Below are positions 35,643 through 44,719 of a DNA stretch of 64,000 nt, piece by piece. Made by a program: the position numbers and the translations under genes. The notes under the pieces are model-generated. The model was not told where the DNA came from, made no database searches, and saw only the letters and a list, made by a program, of their open reading frames with translations. Location: NCBI RefSeq assembly GCF_013030265.1, contig NZ_WPZQ01000003.1, positions 310,001 through 374,000 of the forward strand. Direction: 5' to 3'. The stretch's first letter is position 1, and each line of letters starts with the position of its first letter. Source of the stretch: Ruegeria arenilitoris. Lineage in GTDB: Bacteria > Pseudomonadota > Alphaproteobacteria > Rhodobacterales > Rhodobacteraceae.

Positions 35643-35756
35643 GTTGGCTCCTTTTCGGTTGGCTACCGAACGTTTTACTGTTTTTTGCGACTCTGTCACG
35701 CGCTGCAGGTGCAAAAAAGAGCAAAATTGGCCTAAAAGCACCTATAAATCCAAAAC

Positions 35757-35785
35757 GTGATCACACGAAATATTCTCGTGATCAC
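35757..35785. promoter_or_regulatory. Paired GTGATCAC palindromes upstream of sdhC
   Basis: Two perfect GTGATCAC palindromes at 35757-35764 and 35778-35785, start-to-start 21 bp (two helical turns), the nearer one 115 bp before the sdhC ATG. On the + strand the pair reads GTGATCACAC...GTGATCACAAATA, the same as the pair before sucC. Likely a two-dimer operator. Confidence 0.7.
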
Positions 35786-35834
35786 AAATACCATTCCCCC
35801 CTTGCAATGTTAGCGTTTTCAATGCCGAAGCATT

Positions 35835-35842
35835 GTGATCAC
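35835..35842. promoter_or_regulatory. Third GTGATCAC palindrome upstream of sdhC
   Basis: A third copy 57 bp upstream of the distal site of the pair, in the same intergenic region and 16 bp past the stop of the vWA gene. It may be an auxiliary site. Confidence 0.5.
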
Positions 35843-35857
35843 GAATCTCCGCCCTGG

Positions 35858-36520
35858 TCACCTGAGGTCCGCTGTTTGTTGCGTCACCTCGCGCAGCAGC
35901 TTTTTTCGAATTCTTTCGGGATAATCGGCGAACCCCGCAGCTGAGACGACGAACGCACCTTCGCCAACAATCACGTTCTCAAAAAAATATGCCGTCAGGT
36001 CGGGCTCGCTTTCTTCGATCGCGATCGCATTAACGGTCACACCTCGATGTCGCAACAGCGCGTGTAGCTCAGAAGGTTCAACACCTTCGTTGGATATTCC
36101 ATCACCGGAGATGTCGATCAAATGCCTTTTGCATTCCGATACCGCGTCAAAGCTGGCCATTGTGGTTTCCAGAGCTTCTCCAATCGCCGTTGAGAAATTC
36201 CGCCACACACGCGGGTCTGTCGCCACCTGCCCCGCAAACCGGTCTAGCGTTTCAAAACTGTCGATGTAAGTCCAAGGAATTGTTGTCCTCTGACGCGATG
36301 CACCGGTCCACTGAACCAGCATGAGCCGCGCCTGCCCCCGCACCAGCGCCTCGGACACCACCGGATCGCGCAATCCTGCGGCCAGGCCATCCATCTGAAT
36401 GCGATATTCCTTTGTGTCCACCGAGCCCGACACATCAACCGCCAAAGCCAACGCGAGATCGCAGGCGACCGATTGGGTAGCAAACAAAGAAGCAAGAGTT
36501 GCTGCACGCAAAATATGCAT
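35858..36520 (-). CDS. DUF1194 von Willebrand factor A-like secreted protein
   Basis: 220-aa exported protein with a signal peptide (MHILRAATLASLFATQSVAC) and a vWA domain: MIDAS motif DVSGS (29-33), LVQWTGAS strand and HLIDISGDGISNEG near the second metal loop. DUF1194 proteins are periplasmic vWA proteins of unknown role, widespread in alphaproteobacteria. It lies upstream of the sdh operon on the same strand and is followed by the sdh regulatory region. Confidence 0.88.
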   Translation of the reverse strand: MHILRAATLASLFATQSVACDLALALAVDVSGSVDTKEYRIQMDGLAAGLRDPVVSEALVRGQARLMLVQWTGASRQRTTIPWTYIDSFETLDRFAGQVATDPRVWRNFSTAIGEALETTMASFDAVSECKRHLIDISGDGISNEGVEPSELHALLRHRGVTVNAIAIEESEPDLTAYFFENVIVGEGAFVVSAAGFADYPERIRKKLLREVTQQTADLR

Positions 36521-36565
36521 GCCCCAACCCTAGCACAGATGAAGGAAACTCAATTCAAATTCTCA

Positions 36566-37264
36566 TCAGGGGGCAATTTCGCGAAGCCAGCCTTCAAACT
36601 CAGAGCAAATCGTGATCTCAGCCCGCTCAAGATCATAATACGCGTTTGCCTCACCGCAGTCCTCGACCGTCACCTTCAAGGTCTGTGGCAAACGGAAGTT
36701 CTGGTTCAGGGCGGCAACTTCTTCCGAGATGATCTGTTCGGTCAAACTGGAAGTGCCACCAGTGTAACGAATGGATGTGCCCGAACCTTCAATTTCATCG
36801 AACACCGGACCCCAGCTGCTGTTGGCCAGATCAAATTCTTCTTCGCAGCTATCCTGTCGTTCTTCTGGCAGCTCCAGATCTTCAATCATATCCGATCGCG
36901 CATCCATGTCTGCGCCGACGAACAGGCAGACAAGGTTATAATATCGCTGCAAATCGGGTCCGTGTACGTCCCACCATGCTATATCGCTTCCGGCGGCATG
37001 TGCCTCACCCAAAAAACCAAAGGCCGCATCATAGGCTATGCTGACTGCATATTCCTCTTCAAAGAAGGCATCAATCAGCAGGATCGACGCGACATCTGCA
37101 GCGTCCTCTTCCTGTCCGAACACAGGTAGTTTCAGGATGTCGATCAGCGCATGCCCGAGCTCGTGATAGAAGATCGACAACAGGTTGGCTTCGACAAAGT
37201 CATCGGTATCAGCCGCAACCGGAGCCGCAATCATCGAAGCGCAAAAGGCAATACGTTTCAACAT
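36566..37264 (-). CDS. DUF4344-type putative secreted metallopeptidase
   Basis: 232-aa protein with a signal peptide (cleavage near AADT) and a zincin motif HELGH (34-38) soon after it, followed by a conserved acidic helix (EEDAADVASILLIDAFF). Further on are two cysteine pairs that may be disulfides. DUF4344 members are predicted peptidases without known substrate. It is followed by the DUF1194 gene with 45 nt between; both are exported. Confidence 0.85.
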   Translation of the reverse strand: MLKRIAFCASMIAAPVAADTDDFVEANLLSIFYHELGHALIDILKLPVFGQEEDAADVASILLIDAFFEEEYAVSIAYDAAFGFLGEAHAAGSDIAWWDVHGPDLQRYYNLVCLFVGADMDARSDMIEDLELPEERQDSCEEEFDLANSSWGPVFDEIEGSGTSIRYTGGTSSLTEQIISEEVAALNQNFRLPQTLKVTVEDCGEANAYYDLERAEITICSEFEGWLREIAP

Positions 37265-37279
37265 CTTAATATCTCTGTT

Positions 37280-38308
37280 CTACTTTGGAACAAGTACCCA
37301 GACATCCAGATCAAGTAGCACGTTGGGCAGGTATTTTCCGTTTTCATCCTTCAACTCAAACGGGGCTCCGCCCTTTGTTGCAACCAATCGCAGCCGCAGC
37401 GCGCCGACCCCTGGGGTATCTGTTTCGGCCTTATCCAGAACCTCGGACCATGCTTTGACCGTGTCGCCAGCGAAACATGGGTTGGCGTGCGCACCGCCGT
37501 TCAGACCAACGATCATCTGGGCATTGGCGAGACCATTGAAAGACAAGGCCCGCGCCATCGAGATGACATGGCCGCCATAAATCAGTCGTCCTTCCGGGCG
37601 GAATGTCAGGTCGAAATGCACTTTGGCGGTGTTCTGCCACAGACGGGTGGCGAGCATGTGCTCGGCCTCTTCAATCGTCACGCCGTCCACATGATCGATC
37701 ATTTCGCCTGTTTTGTACTCATCCCAGCGGTGAGATTCGCCGGATTGTACAAAATTGTAGTTTGAGAAATCGAGGCCTTGCGGCACCACCAGATCCGTTG
37801 GATCAAGTACCTTTTTCAGTTCAGGCACCACAGTTTCCGGTGCAGGTGCGTCGAGGTTTGATTTTCGAACCATGACCCAGCGGACATATTCGATCACTAC
37901 CTCGTCGCGCTGGTTCAGTCCGCGGGTTCGCACCCAAACGACACCGGTTTTCCCGTTCGAATTCTGTTTGAGGCCGATCACCTCGGATTCCGAGCGCAAT
38001 GTGTCGCCGGGATAGACCGGTTTCAGCCAGCGACCTTCGGCATAACCCAGATTGGCAACCGCGTTCAGAGAGATATCCGGCACCGTCTTGCCAAACACCA
38101 CATGGAAGGCGGCCAGATCGTCAATCGGGCTTTCAGGCAATCCACAATTCCGGGCGAACTCATCCGAGGAATAAAGCGCGTGGCGCGCAGGATAGAGCGC
38201 GTGATAGAGCGCGCGCTCTCCTACAGTGACGGTGCGGGGTACTGCGTGGTGCAGCACCTGTCCGACCGAATAATCCTCGAAGAAGTGACCCGGATTTGTT
38301 TTTGCCAT
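37280..38308 (-). CDS. mch: Mesaconyl-CoA hydratase (MaoC family)
   Basis: Hydrates mesaconyl-CoA to (2R,3S)-beta-methylmalyl-CoA in the ethylmalonyl-CoA pathway. The 342-aa protein is a tandem hotdog (double MaoC) protein, the length of the Rhodobacter enzyme. It starts MAKTNPGHFFEDYSVGQVLH, has AVANLGYAEGRWLKPVYPGDTL in the first domain and RPEGRLIYGGHVISMARALS in the second. The ATG overlaps the DUF1737 stop (TAATG). Last gene of a minus-strand operon with the malyl-CoA enzyme, nnrU and DUF1737. Confidence 0.92.
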   Translation of the reverse strand: MAKTNPGHFFEDYSVGQVLHHAVPRTVTVGERALYHALYPARHALYSSDEFARNCGLPESPIDDLAAFHVVFGKTVPDISLNAVANLGYAEGRWLKPVYPGDTLRSESEVIGLKQNSNGKTGVVWVRTRGLNQRDEVVIEYVRWVMVRKSNLDAPAPETVVPELKKVLDPTDLVVPQGLDFSNYNFVQSGESHRWDEYKTGEMIDHVDGVTIEEAEHMLATRLWQNTAKVHFDLTFRPEGRLIYGGHVISMARALSFNGLANAQMIVGLNGGAHANPCFAGDTVKAWSEVLDKAETDTPGVGALRLRLVATKGGAPFELKDENGKYLPNVLLDLDVWVLVPK

Positions 38309-38514
38309 TATTGCTGTCCCAGTTTCATGTCGGGTGAATAGTCGGCCTCGACCTCTTTGGTCACGGCCTGCGCGCAGCGCATCATGCGGCTGTTTTCGTC
38401 ATAGGCATACGACGGGTCGCCATACAGCTCCCACCCTTTTGCCAATGCGTCCGACACTTTGTGGCAGAAGGCGGATGTGTCTTCCTCGGTCAGCAGACGA
38501 TAGAGTTTTGCCAT
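38308..38514 (-). CDS. DUF1737 small protein
   Basis: 68-aa DUF1737 protein (MAKLYRLLTEEDTSAFCHKV, then GWELYGDPSYAYD), function unknown. Family members are small and often found near central metabolic genes. It sits between nnrU (12 nt upstream) and mch (1-nt overlap), so its expression is tied to the ethylmalonyl-CoA pathway genes. Confidence 0.85.
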   Translation of the reverse strand: MAKLYRLLTEEDTSAFCHKVSDALAKGWELYGDPSYAYDENSRMMRCAQAVTKEVEADYSPDMKLGQQ

Positions 38515-38526
38515 GGTGTCAGATCC

Positions 38527-39081
38527 TTATGAAGGGAACGGTGACGGGCCGACCAGCCCATGAATGTATCCGATGATGCCCATCAGCACGATCGAGGCGA
38601 CAAAGAACATCGCATCCTTGCCATAGGTCCCGGGTTCGCCGGGCGTCCAGTCGGGCTCGGATTTGTTGATCACGATCACTTCGACCACAGCCCAGGCCAA
38701 CAACCCGCCAAACAGGATGATCGAAGCCAGATCGCCATTCACCAGAAGATGCGCAAAGGTCCATAGTTTGAACCCGCCCAACATCGGGTGGCGCATCTTG
38801 TTCAAAACACGCCCTTTGGTTCCGGCGGGGCTCAACATGAAGATCGCGATCAACACCAGCAGGTTGTTGATGTGAATCATAAAGGTCGGCGGGGCCCAGA
38901 CATAGATGAAGTCGGTCATGCGATAACCGAAAATCATCAACAGGATCGACGCCACCAGCGCCAGCGCGACCACGCCCTTGCCGGCATCGCCCATCGCAGC
39001 GCGACGTTCAGGCATCACGCGTTTGAACAGGTGCGCGGCCCACCATAGCGCCACGCCGAGAATCAGAAGAACAAAGCCCAT
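38527..39081 (-). CDS. NnrU family membrane protein
   Basis: 184-aa polytopic protein of the NnrU/isoprenylcysteine methyltransferase-like group (LLILGVALWWAAHLFKRVMP, then KMRHPMLGGFKLWTFAHLLVNGDL). NnrU was first described with nitrite/NO reductase genes, but most members are unlinked to denitrification. Here it lies between the malyl-CoA gene and DUF1737, with no denitrification gene in view. Confidence 0.88.
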   Translation of the reverse strand: MGFVLLILGVALWWAAHLFKRVMPERRAAMGDAGKGVVALALVASILLMIFGYRMTDFIYVWAPPTFMIHINNLLVLIAIFMLSPAGTKGRVLNKMRHPMLGGFKLWTFAHLLVNGDLASIILFGGLLAWAVVEVIVINKSEPDWTPGEPGTYGKDAMFFVASIVLMGIIGYIHGLVGPSPFPS

Positions 39082-39087
39082 GCTGGC

Positions 39088-39945
39088 TTACCCCGCTTGC
39101 AAAGCTGTAATTGCCTCCGCTTTTGCCAGAATTTCGCGGGCAGTTACAACGTGCAGGTTCTCTACGATCTTGCCGTCAACCACAGCCACGCCCTGCCCCA
39201 GTGCCTCGACCTCTTCGAACGCGGCGATCTGACGACGCGCCAGATCAATCTCGGAATCGGATGGGGCAAAGGCCGCATTGGTGACATCCACCTGCGCGGG
39301 ATGGATCAGGGTCTTGCCATCAAAGCCCATATCGCGCCCTTGTGCGCATTCTGCAGCCAGCCCTTCTTCATCCTTGAAGGCGTTGTAAACACCATCGACG
39401 ATGATCAGGCCTTCGGCCTTTGCCGCCAGCAGGCACAGGCCCAGCGAAGTCATCAGAGGAAGGCGGTCAAGGCGGAAACGGGTTTGCAATTCCTTGGCCA
39501 GATCGTTGGTGCCCATAACAAACCCGGCCATCAGTGGATGTGCCGCAATCGCTGCCGCGTTCAGCATTCCGCGCGGGGTTTCCATCATCGCCCAGATTGG
39601 CATGTCGCCAGTGATAGCAGCCAGGGCATCAACATCGGCAGCACTTCCGACCTTGGGCAGCAGGACGACGTCTGCGTCCATCTCGCGCACCGCTTCGGCA
39701 TCCGCGCGACCCCATTCGGTATCCAGACCGTTGATTCGCACGATCTTGACGCGCGACCCGTATCCGCCTGCTGCCAATGCAGCCTTGAGCGTCTCGCGCG
39801 CATTGTCTTTTTCATCTGCCGCGACGGCATCTTCGAGATCGAAAATGATCGCATCCACAGGCAGGTTGCGCGCTTTTTCCAGCGCCCGCTCTTTCGAGCC
39901 GGGAATATACAGAACCGAACGATATGGGCGCTGACGCGGGTCCAT
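39088..39945 (-). CDS. mcl2: (3S)-malyl-CoA thioesterase-like HpcH/HpaI-CitE family protein
   Basis: 285-aa TIM-barrel protein of the CitE/malyl-CoA lyase family: RSVLYIPGSKERALEKA, IIFDLEDAVAADEK, VVLLPKVGSAADV, and FDGKTLIHPAQVDVTN. The N-terminal pattern and length match Mcl2, which hydrolyses (3S)-malyl-CoA to malate, better than the lyase Mcl1 (about 318 aa). A beta-methylmalyl-CoA lyase is the alternative. I chose ATG 39945 (MDPRQRPYRS) for its GGGAGAAG site; upstream in-frame codons are not family-like. First gene of the nnrU-DUF1737-mch operon. Confidence 0.78.
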   Translation of the reverse strand: MDPRQRPYRSVLYIPGSKERALEKARNLPVDAIIFDLEDAVAADEKDNARETLKAALAAGGYGSRVKIVRINGLDTEWGRADAEAVREMDADVVLLPKVGSAADVDALAAITGDMPIWAMMETPRGMLNAAAIAAHPLMAGFVMGTNDLAKELQTRFRLDRLPLMTSLGLCLLAAKAEGLIIVDGVYNAFKDEEGLAAECAQGRDMGFDGKTLIHPAQVDVTNAAFAPSDSEIDLARRQIAAFEEVEALGQGVAVVDGKIVENLHVVTAREILAKAEAITALQAG

Positions 39946-40115
39946 GGGCTTCTCCCATTGAAATAATGTTGCGCGGAATGGGGCATTTTTTGCCGGAAAG
40001 TTCAAGCGCAAAATCGCCGCAACGCAGCATTCGGGACGCAACGTGCGTTCTCTTAACCGAATTTCGGTCTGGTCGCGGCAGCCTGAATGCCAGTTGGGAT
40101 CGAAAGGGGTCAGAG

Positions 40116-40415
40116 ATGAAAAAGACGCTGTTCAAGATGACGATGGGCCTTGGAATAATGGTTCTGGCCGCGCAGCAGGTTCACGCCCGCAATTGTGCGC
40201 CACGGGATGAAGTGATCAAGCGTTTGACCGAAACCTATGGCGAAACCCGTCAGGGAATTGGCATCGCGCGCCGGGGCGCGGTGATGGAGGTTTATGCCTC
40301 GGACCAAAGCGGAAGCTGGACGATCACGGTGACGTTGCCGGATGGGATGACCTGCCTGGTGGCCTCGGGTCAGGCCTACGAGGCGATAGCCGAAGCTTTG
40401 CCGCCAAACGTGTAA
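40116..40415 (+). CDS. Small secreted protein of unknown function
   Basis: 99-aa protein with a signal peptide (MKKTLFKMTMGLGIMVLAAQ, cleavage near VHA) and a small mature domain with two cysteines (NCAPRDEV and GMTCLVASG) that could form a disulfide. I chose ATG 40116 because AAAGGGG precedes it; longer in-frame starts reach into the divergent malyl-CoA gene. No family recognised. Confidence 0.7.
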   Translation: MKKTLFKMTMGLGIMVLAAQQVHARNCAPRDEVIKRLTETYGETRQGIGIARRGAVMEVYASDQSGSWTITVTLPDGMTCLVASGQAYEAIAEALPPNV

Positions 40416-40418
40416 AGC

Positions 40419-41174
40419 TCAGGTCAGCGCATCCCAGATCAACTTGCTGCCGGTCAGGGTCAGCAGGACATAGGCGATACCAAAAAACAGGCGTTCGGAT
40501 AGCATGAAATGAGCCCGTACGCCCAGCCAGGCCCCTAGGATCGCAAACGGCGTCAGCAGCAAATCGGCCCATGCCGTATGCCATGTGAACATCCCCAGAT
40601 AGGCATAAGGCACGAATTTCGCGATGTTGATGACCCAGAAAACCAGCACTGTGGTGGCCTGAAATTCGGTCTTCGACAGGCGTTGCGACAGCAGATAGAC
40701 AGCGGCGGGCGGGCCACCTGCATGACTGACAAAACTGGTGAACCCCGCAACCAGGCCGGCAAACAAGCCCGCAGGAGGCGGCAACCGGTTGGCGAAGCCG
40801 CGCACCCAACCTTTGGTCTGCGCGATGTGCCAGACGACAAAGCCGACAGATATCCCCCCTATCAACAGACGCAACAGATCATCATCGGTCGCGCGATAGA
40901 GCCACGCGCCCAGTACCACACCCGGCACGGCACCGAGCATCAGCAATCGGGAATCCGGCCAGCTCCAGCGTTTCCAATAGGGTCCCAGCGTCGCCACATC
41001 GATGACCATCAGGATCGGAAGCATCAGGGCAAGTGCCTGTCCGGGTTCCAAAATCAGCGCCAGAATCGAAGAGGACGCAAAGGCCACGCCGGACCCGAAA
41101 CCGCCCTTTGAAATGCCTGCAAAGATCACGGCCGGGATCGCCACAGCAAAAAACATCAGGTTCAGTTCGAACAT
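40419..41174 (-). CDS. TauE/SafE-family membrane protein (second copy)
   Basis: 251-aa polytopic permease with the family motif AGISKGGFGSGVAFASS near the N-terminus and GLVAGFTSFVSHAGGPPAAVYLL in the middle. It is the compact single-form type, different from the exporter at 18.8 kb. Substrate unknown. Convergent with the small secreted gene (3-nt gap) and divergent from mdh. Confidence 0.88.
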   Translation of the reverse strand: MFELNLMFFAVAIPAVIFAGISKGGFGSGVAFASSSILALILEPGQALALMLPILMVIDVATLGPYWKRWSWPDSRLLMLGAVPGVVLGAWLYRATDDDLLRLLIGGISVGFVVWHIAQTKGWVRGFANRLPPPAGLFAGLVAGFTSFVSHAGGPPAAVYLLSQRLSKTEFQATTVLVFWVINIAKFVPYAYLGMFTWHTAWADLLLTPFAILGAWLGVRAHFMLSERLFFGIAYVLLTLTGSKLIWDALT

Positions 41175-41290
41175 GGCCCGGCCCCGGAAACGGCTTGTTT
41201 CGCAAGCCCTTTAGCGCAACCAGCATGACACTTGCAAACGGTATGCGGTCGCATGCCGCGTCGCAGAACCCTTGCACGATGCCGTTTTAA

Positions 41291-42298
<1,008 letters not shown>

Positions 42299-42325
42299 GG
42301 TCGGGAATTCCGGACCAAGGGATTG

Positions 42326-42356
42326 AATGCGCGTCTTAGGGCGCGCATTTTCTTTT
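42326..42356 (+). terminator. Intrinsic terminator of mdh
   Basis: 8-bp stem AATGCGCG (42326-42333) / CGCGCATT (42342-42349) followed by TTCTTTT, 28 nt after the mdh stop. Confidence 0.88.
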
Positions 42357-42376
42357 GGTACCTTAAGGTTCAGGTT

Positions 42377-42709
42377 ATGTTGGCTGCGATAACTTCATTG
42401 ATAATTACCTTAGCAGCATTTCTGCTGGTTTTGCTTGTCATTCCCCTTCTATGCGTAATCATCAGAAACCGGTCTTCCAGTATTTGGACTCTGCGTATTG
42501 CGAGCATCGGCCTTCAGCTATACGCCAGCTTTTGTATATTGATTGGAATTGCACTTATCCCGATAGGTTACTTTACGTTTGGAGTTTCTGGAGGGAACCC
42601 AAGTGCTTGGGCTCTTTTTCTTGCCGCATCATTGAGAAGTGCACCACTTCTTCTAGCAGGTGGCGCTTCTTGGTGGATGTGGAATTGGCAGAATCGATAT
42701 CTGTCTTGA
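42377..42709 (+). CDS. Hypothetical AT-rich membrane protein between mdh and sucC
   Basis: 110-aa protein with an N-terminal membrane helix (SLIITLAAFLLVLLVIPLLC), a second segment around LYASFCILIGIALIPIGYF, and a third near the C-terminus (GASWWMWNWQNRYLS end). No family recognised. I chose ATG 42377, after the mdh terminator; longer frames would include the terminator. Its base composition is visibly richer in A/T than flanking mdh and sucC, suggesting recent acquisition. The ribosome site is weak. Confidence 0.5.
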   Translation: MLAAITSLIITLAAFLLVLLVIPLLCVIIRNRSSSIWTLRIASIGLQLYASFCILIGIALIPIGYFTFGVSGGNPSAWALFLAASLRSAPLLLAGGASWWMWNWQNRYLS

Positions 42710-42738
42710 CACCCCTACGGCATTATCAATCTCGATAT

Positions 42739-42767
42739 GTGATCACACCCCAAAAACCTGTGATCAC
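42739..42767. promoter_or_regulatory. Paired GTGATCAC palindromes upstream of sucC
   Basis: GTGATCAC at 42739-42746 and 42760-42767, again 21 bp start-to-start, with GTGATCACAC leading and GTGATCACAAATA closing the pair. The nearer copy ends 110 bp before the sucC ATG. Identical geometry to the sdhC pair points to one shared regulator. Confidence 0.7.
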
Positions 42768-42876
42768 AAATATTGAAAATCTTCGTGAAAATCCTCTTTC
42801 CGGTCAAAAAACCCTTTAAACTTACAGGGTAGACACCCCTATAACGGTTAAATCGCAGTCAGACGGGACAGTTTCG

Positions 42877-44070
42877 ATGAACATTCACGAATATCAGGCC
42901 AAAGCCCTCCTTCGCAGCTATGGCGCACCGGTGTCCGATGGTCGCGCCGTGTTGCGCGCCGAAGAAGCCAAAACCGCAGCAGGTGAGCTGGACGGCCCGC
43001 TTTGGGTTGTCAAAGCACAGATCCACGCAGGTGGTCGCGGCAAGGGTTCGTTCAAAGAGGCCGATGCCGGTGAAAAGGGCGGCGTTCGTCTGACCAAGTC
43101 GGTTGAAGAAGCCGCTGAAGAAGCCAAAAAGATGCTGGGCCGCACACTGGTCACCCATCAGACCGGTCCGGCAGGCAAGCAAGTCAACCGCATCTACATC
43201 GAAGCCGGTTCCGGTATCGAACGCGAACTGTATCTGGCGCTGCTTGTCGATCGTCAGACCAGCCGTATCTCGTTCGTCTGCTCGACCGAAGGCGGCATGG
43301 ACATCGAAGAAGTTGCCGCTGAAACCCCTGAGAAGATCCTGTCCTTCTCGGTCGACCCGGCAACCGGATATCAGCCTTACCATGGCCGCCGCATTGCGTT
43401 CTCACTGGGCCTGGAAGGTGCACAGGTCAAGCAATGCGTCAAGCTGATGGGTCAGCTCTACAAGGCCTTCGTCGAGAAGGACATGGAGATGCTGGAGATC
43501 AACCCGCTGATCGTGGCCGAAGGCGGCGACCTGAAGGTACTGGACGCCAAACTGGGCTTTGACGGCAACGCGGTTTACCGCCACCCCGACATCGCCGAGC
43601 TGCGCGACACGACCGAGGAAGACCCCAAGGAACTGGAAGCCTCCAAGTACGACCTGAACTACATCGCGCTGGATGGTGAGATCGGCTGCATGGTCAACGG
43701 TGCCGGTCTGGCGATGGCGACGATGGACATCATCAAGCTGTACGGGGCTGAGCCTGCCAACTTCCTCGACGTGGGTGGCGGCGCGACCAAAGAGAAAGTG
43801 ACCGAAGCGTTCAAGATCATCACCTCAGACCCGCAGGTCAAAGGCATTCTGGTCAACATCTTCGGCGGCATCATGCGCTGTGACGTCATCGCCGAGGGCG
43901 TTGTAGCTGCGGTGAAAGAAGTTGGCCTGAAAGTACCGCTGGTCGTACGTCTGGAAGGTACGAATGTCGAGAAAGGCAAAGAGATCATCAACAATTCGGG
44001 TCTGGACGTGATTGCGGCGGACAACCTGAAAGACGGTGCAGAGAAGATCGTGAAGGCGGTTAAGGGTTGA
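42877..44070 (+). CDS. sucC: Succinyl-CoA synthetase (ADP-forming) beta subunit
   Basis: Forms succinate plus ATP/GTP from succinyl-CoA with SucD. The 397-aa protein starts [20 protein letters not shown], has the ATP-grasp region ([16 protein letters not shown]) and the C-terminal [18 protein letters not shown] and [15 protein letters not shown]. First gene of the suc operon, downstream of the palindrome pair. Its stop is adjacent to a small inserted gene rather than to sucD. Confidence 0.98.
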   Translation: MNIHEYQAKALLRSYGAPVSDGRAVLRAEEAKTAAGELDGPLWVVKAQIHAGGRGKGSFKEADAGEKGGVRLTKSVEEAAEEAKKMLGRTLVTHQTGPAGKQVNRIYIEAGSGIERELYLALLVDRQTSRISFVCSTEGGMDIEEVAAETPEKILSFSVDPATGYQPYHGRRIAFSLGLEGAQVKQCVKLMGQLYKAFVEKDMEMLEINPLIVAEGGDLKVLDAKLGFDGNAVYRHPDIAELRDTTEEDPKELEASKYDLNYIALDGEIGCMVNGAGLAMATMDIIKLYGAEPANFLDVGGGATKEKVTEAFKIITSDPQVKGILVNIFGGIMRCDVIAEGVVAAVKEVGLKVPLVVRLEGTNVEKGKEIINNSGLDVIAADNLKDGAEKIVKAVKG

Positions 44071-44075
44071 AGCAA

Positions 44076-44588
44076 GTGACCGTCGGTTTTCGTCATTCCC
44101 TTGTAGCTGCTTGCCTGATTTTGATGTCAGCGTTCTTCGCTTCTTCAGCCTCAGCTCAAGACCTCGAACCAGGCACCAAAGGCTTGGGCTTGGAGGACAC
44201 CGCAAACCTGTTTATCGGTGTCTGCGCTAAAACTTATCCGAACTTTCGTAAGGCTAAGAAAGTGCTTGCCCAAAACGGGTTTCAAGCTCACTCGAAAACG
44301 GGAACGTTTTACGATGGCAAGCGAGATGTGTCTTTTAAACTGACACGTAGCTCGTCTGGCAAAGTTTGCTCCATGGTTTTTTCGTCGAAAGAGAAACCAG
44401 AGGAACTCGGTCTGCTACTTGCAGTAGGAAGCACGCAAGGAACTGACGGGAATGCGAAAATCGACGTCGATCCGAACACGTTCGCGACTCGAACAAACTC
44501 GCGCGGAAGTTCAGTTATGAACTTCACACCCACGTTCGTGAACAACGGCAAACAGTACTTTCGTGCATCATTGAGCGCATCTAACTGA
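44076..44588 (+). CDS. Hypothetical secreted protein inserted between sucC and sucD
   Basis: 170-aa exported protein with a clear signal peptide ([20 protein letters not shown], cleavage before QDLEPG) and a mature domain with two cysteines ([22 protein letters not shown]). No family recognised. I favour GTG 44076 with AAGGG 9 nt upstream; TTG 44067, overlapping the sucC stop, is the alternative. It is richer in A/T than its neighbours and lies in the suc operon where sucD is expected, so it is probably an acquired gene. Confidence 0.7.
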   Translation: MTVGFRHSLVAACLILMSAFFASSASAQDLEPGTKGLGLEDTANLFIGVCAKTYPNFRKAKKVLAQNGFQAHSKTGTFYDGKRDVSFKLTRSSSGKVCSMVFSSKEKPEELGLLLAVGSTQGTDGNAKIDVDPNTFATRTNSRGSSVMNFTPTFVNNGKQYFRASLSASN

Positions 44589-44605
44589 CAAGGAGCCTCC
44601 CCAAA

Positions 44606-44695
44606 ATGGCAGTCCTCATCGACAAAAATATCAAAGTGATCTGTCAGGGCTTTACCGGCTCGCATGACAAACCTCGCGCGATGTGGACTGTTTGA
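44606..44695 (+). pseudogene. Truncated duplicate of the sucD 5' end (sucD stub)
   Basis: With an AAGGAG ribosome site, this 29-codon frame begins [19 protein letters not shown], matching intact SucD ([19 protein letters not shown]) at 17 of 19 residues, then diverges and stops. Over about 59 nt the two copies differ at 6 positions, 4 of them synonymous. It looks like the remnant of a diverged sucD copy left when DNA was inserted between sucC and the functional sucD at 45561. Confidence 0.8.
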
Positions 44696-44719
44696 CCGAG
44701 TTGGAAATGAACTGACCCC

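Noticed and set aside
41192..41208. GGCTTG/CAAGCC short hairpin between the TauE-type gene and mdh
   Set aside because: Only 6 bp of stem and no T-tract; in a divergent promoter region where a terminator is not expected.
42451..42819. 122-codon + frame overlapping the AT-rich membrane gene and the suc operators
   Set aside because: Runs through the paired palindromes and is out of frame with the more protein-like membrane gene.
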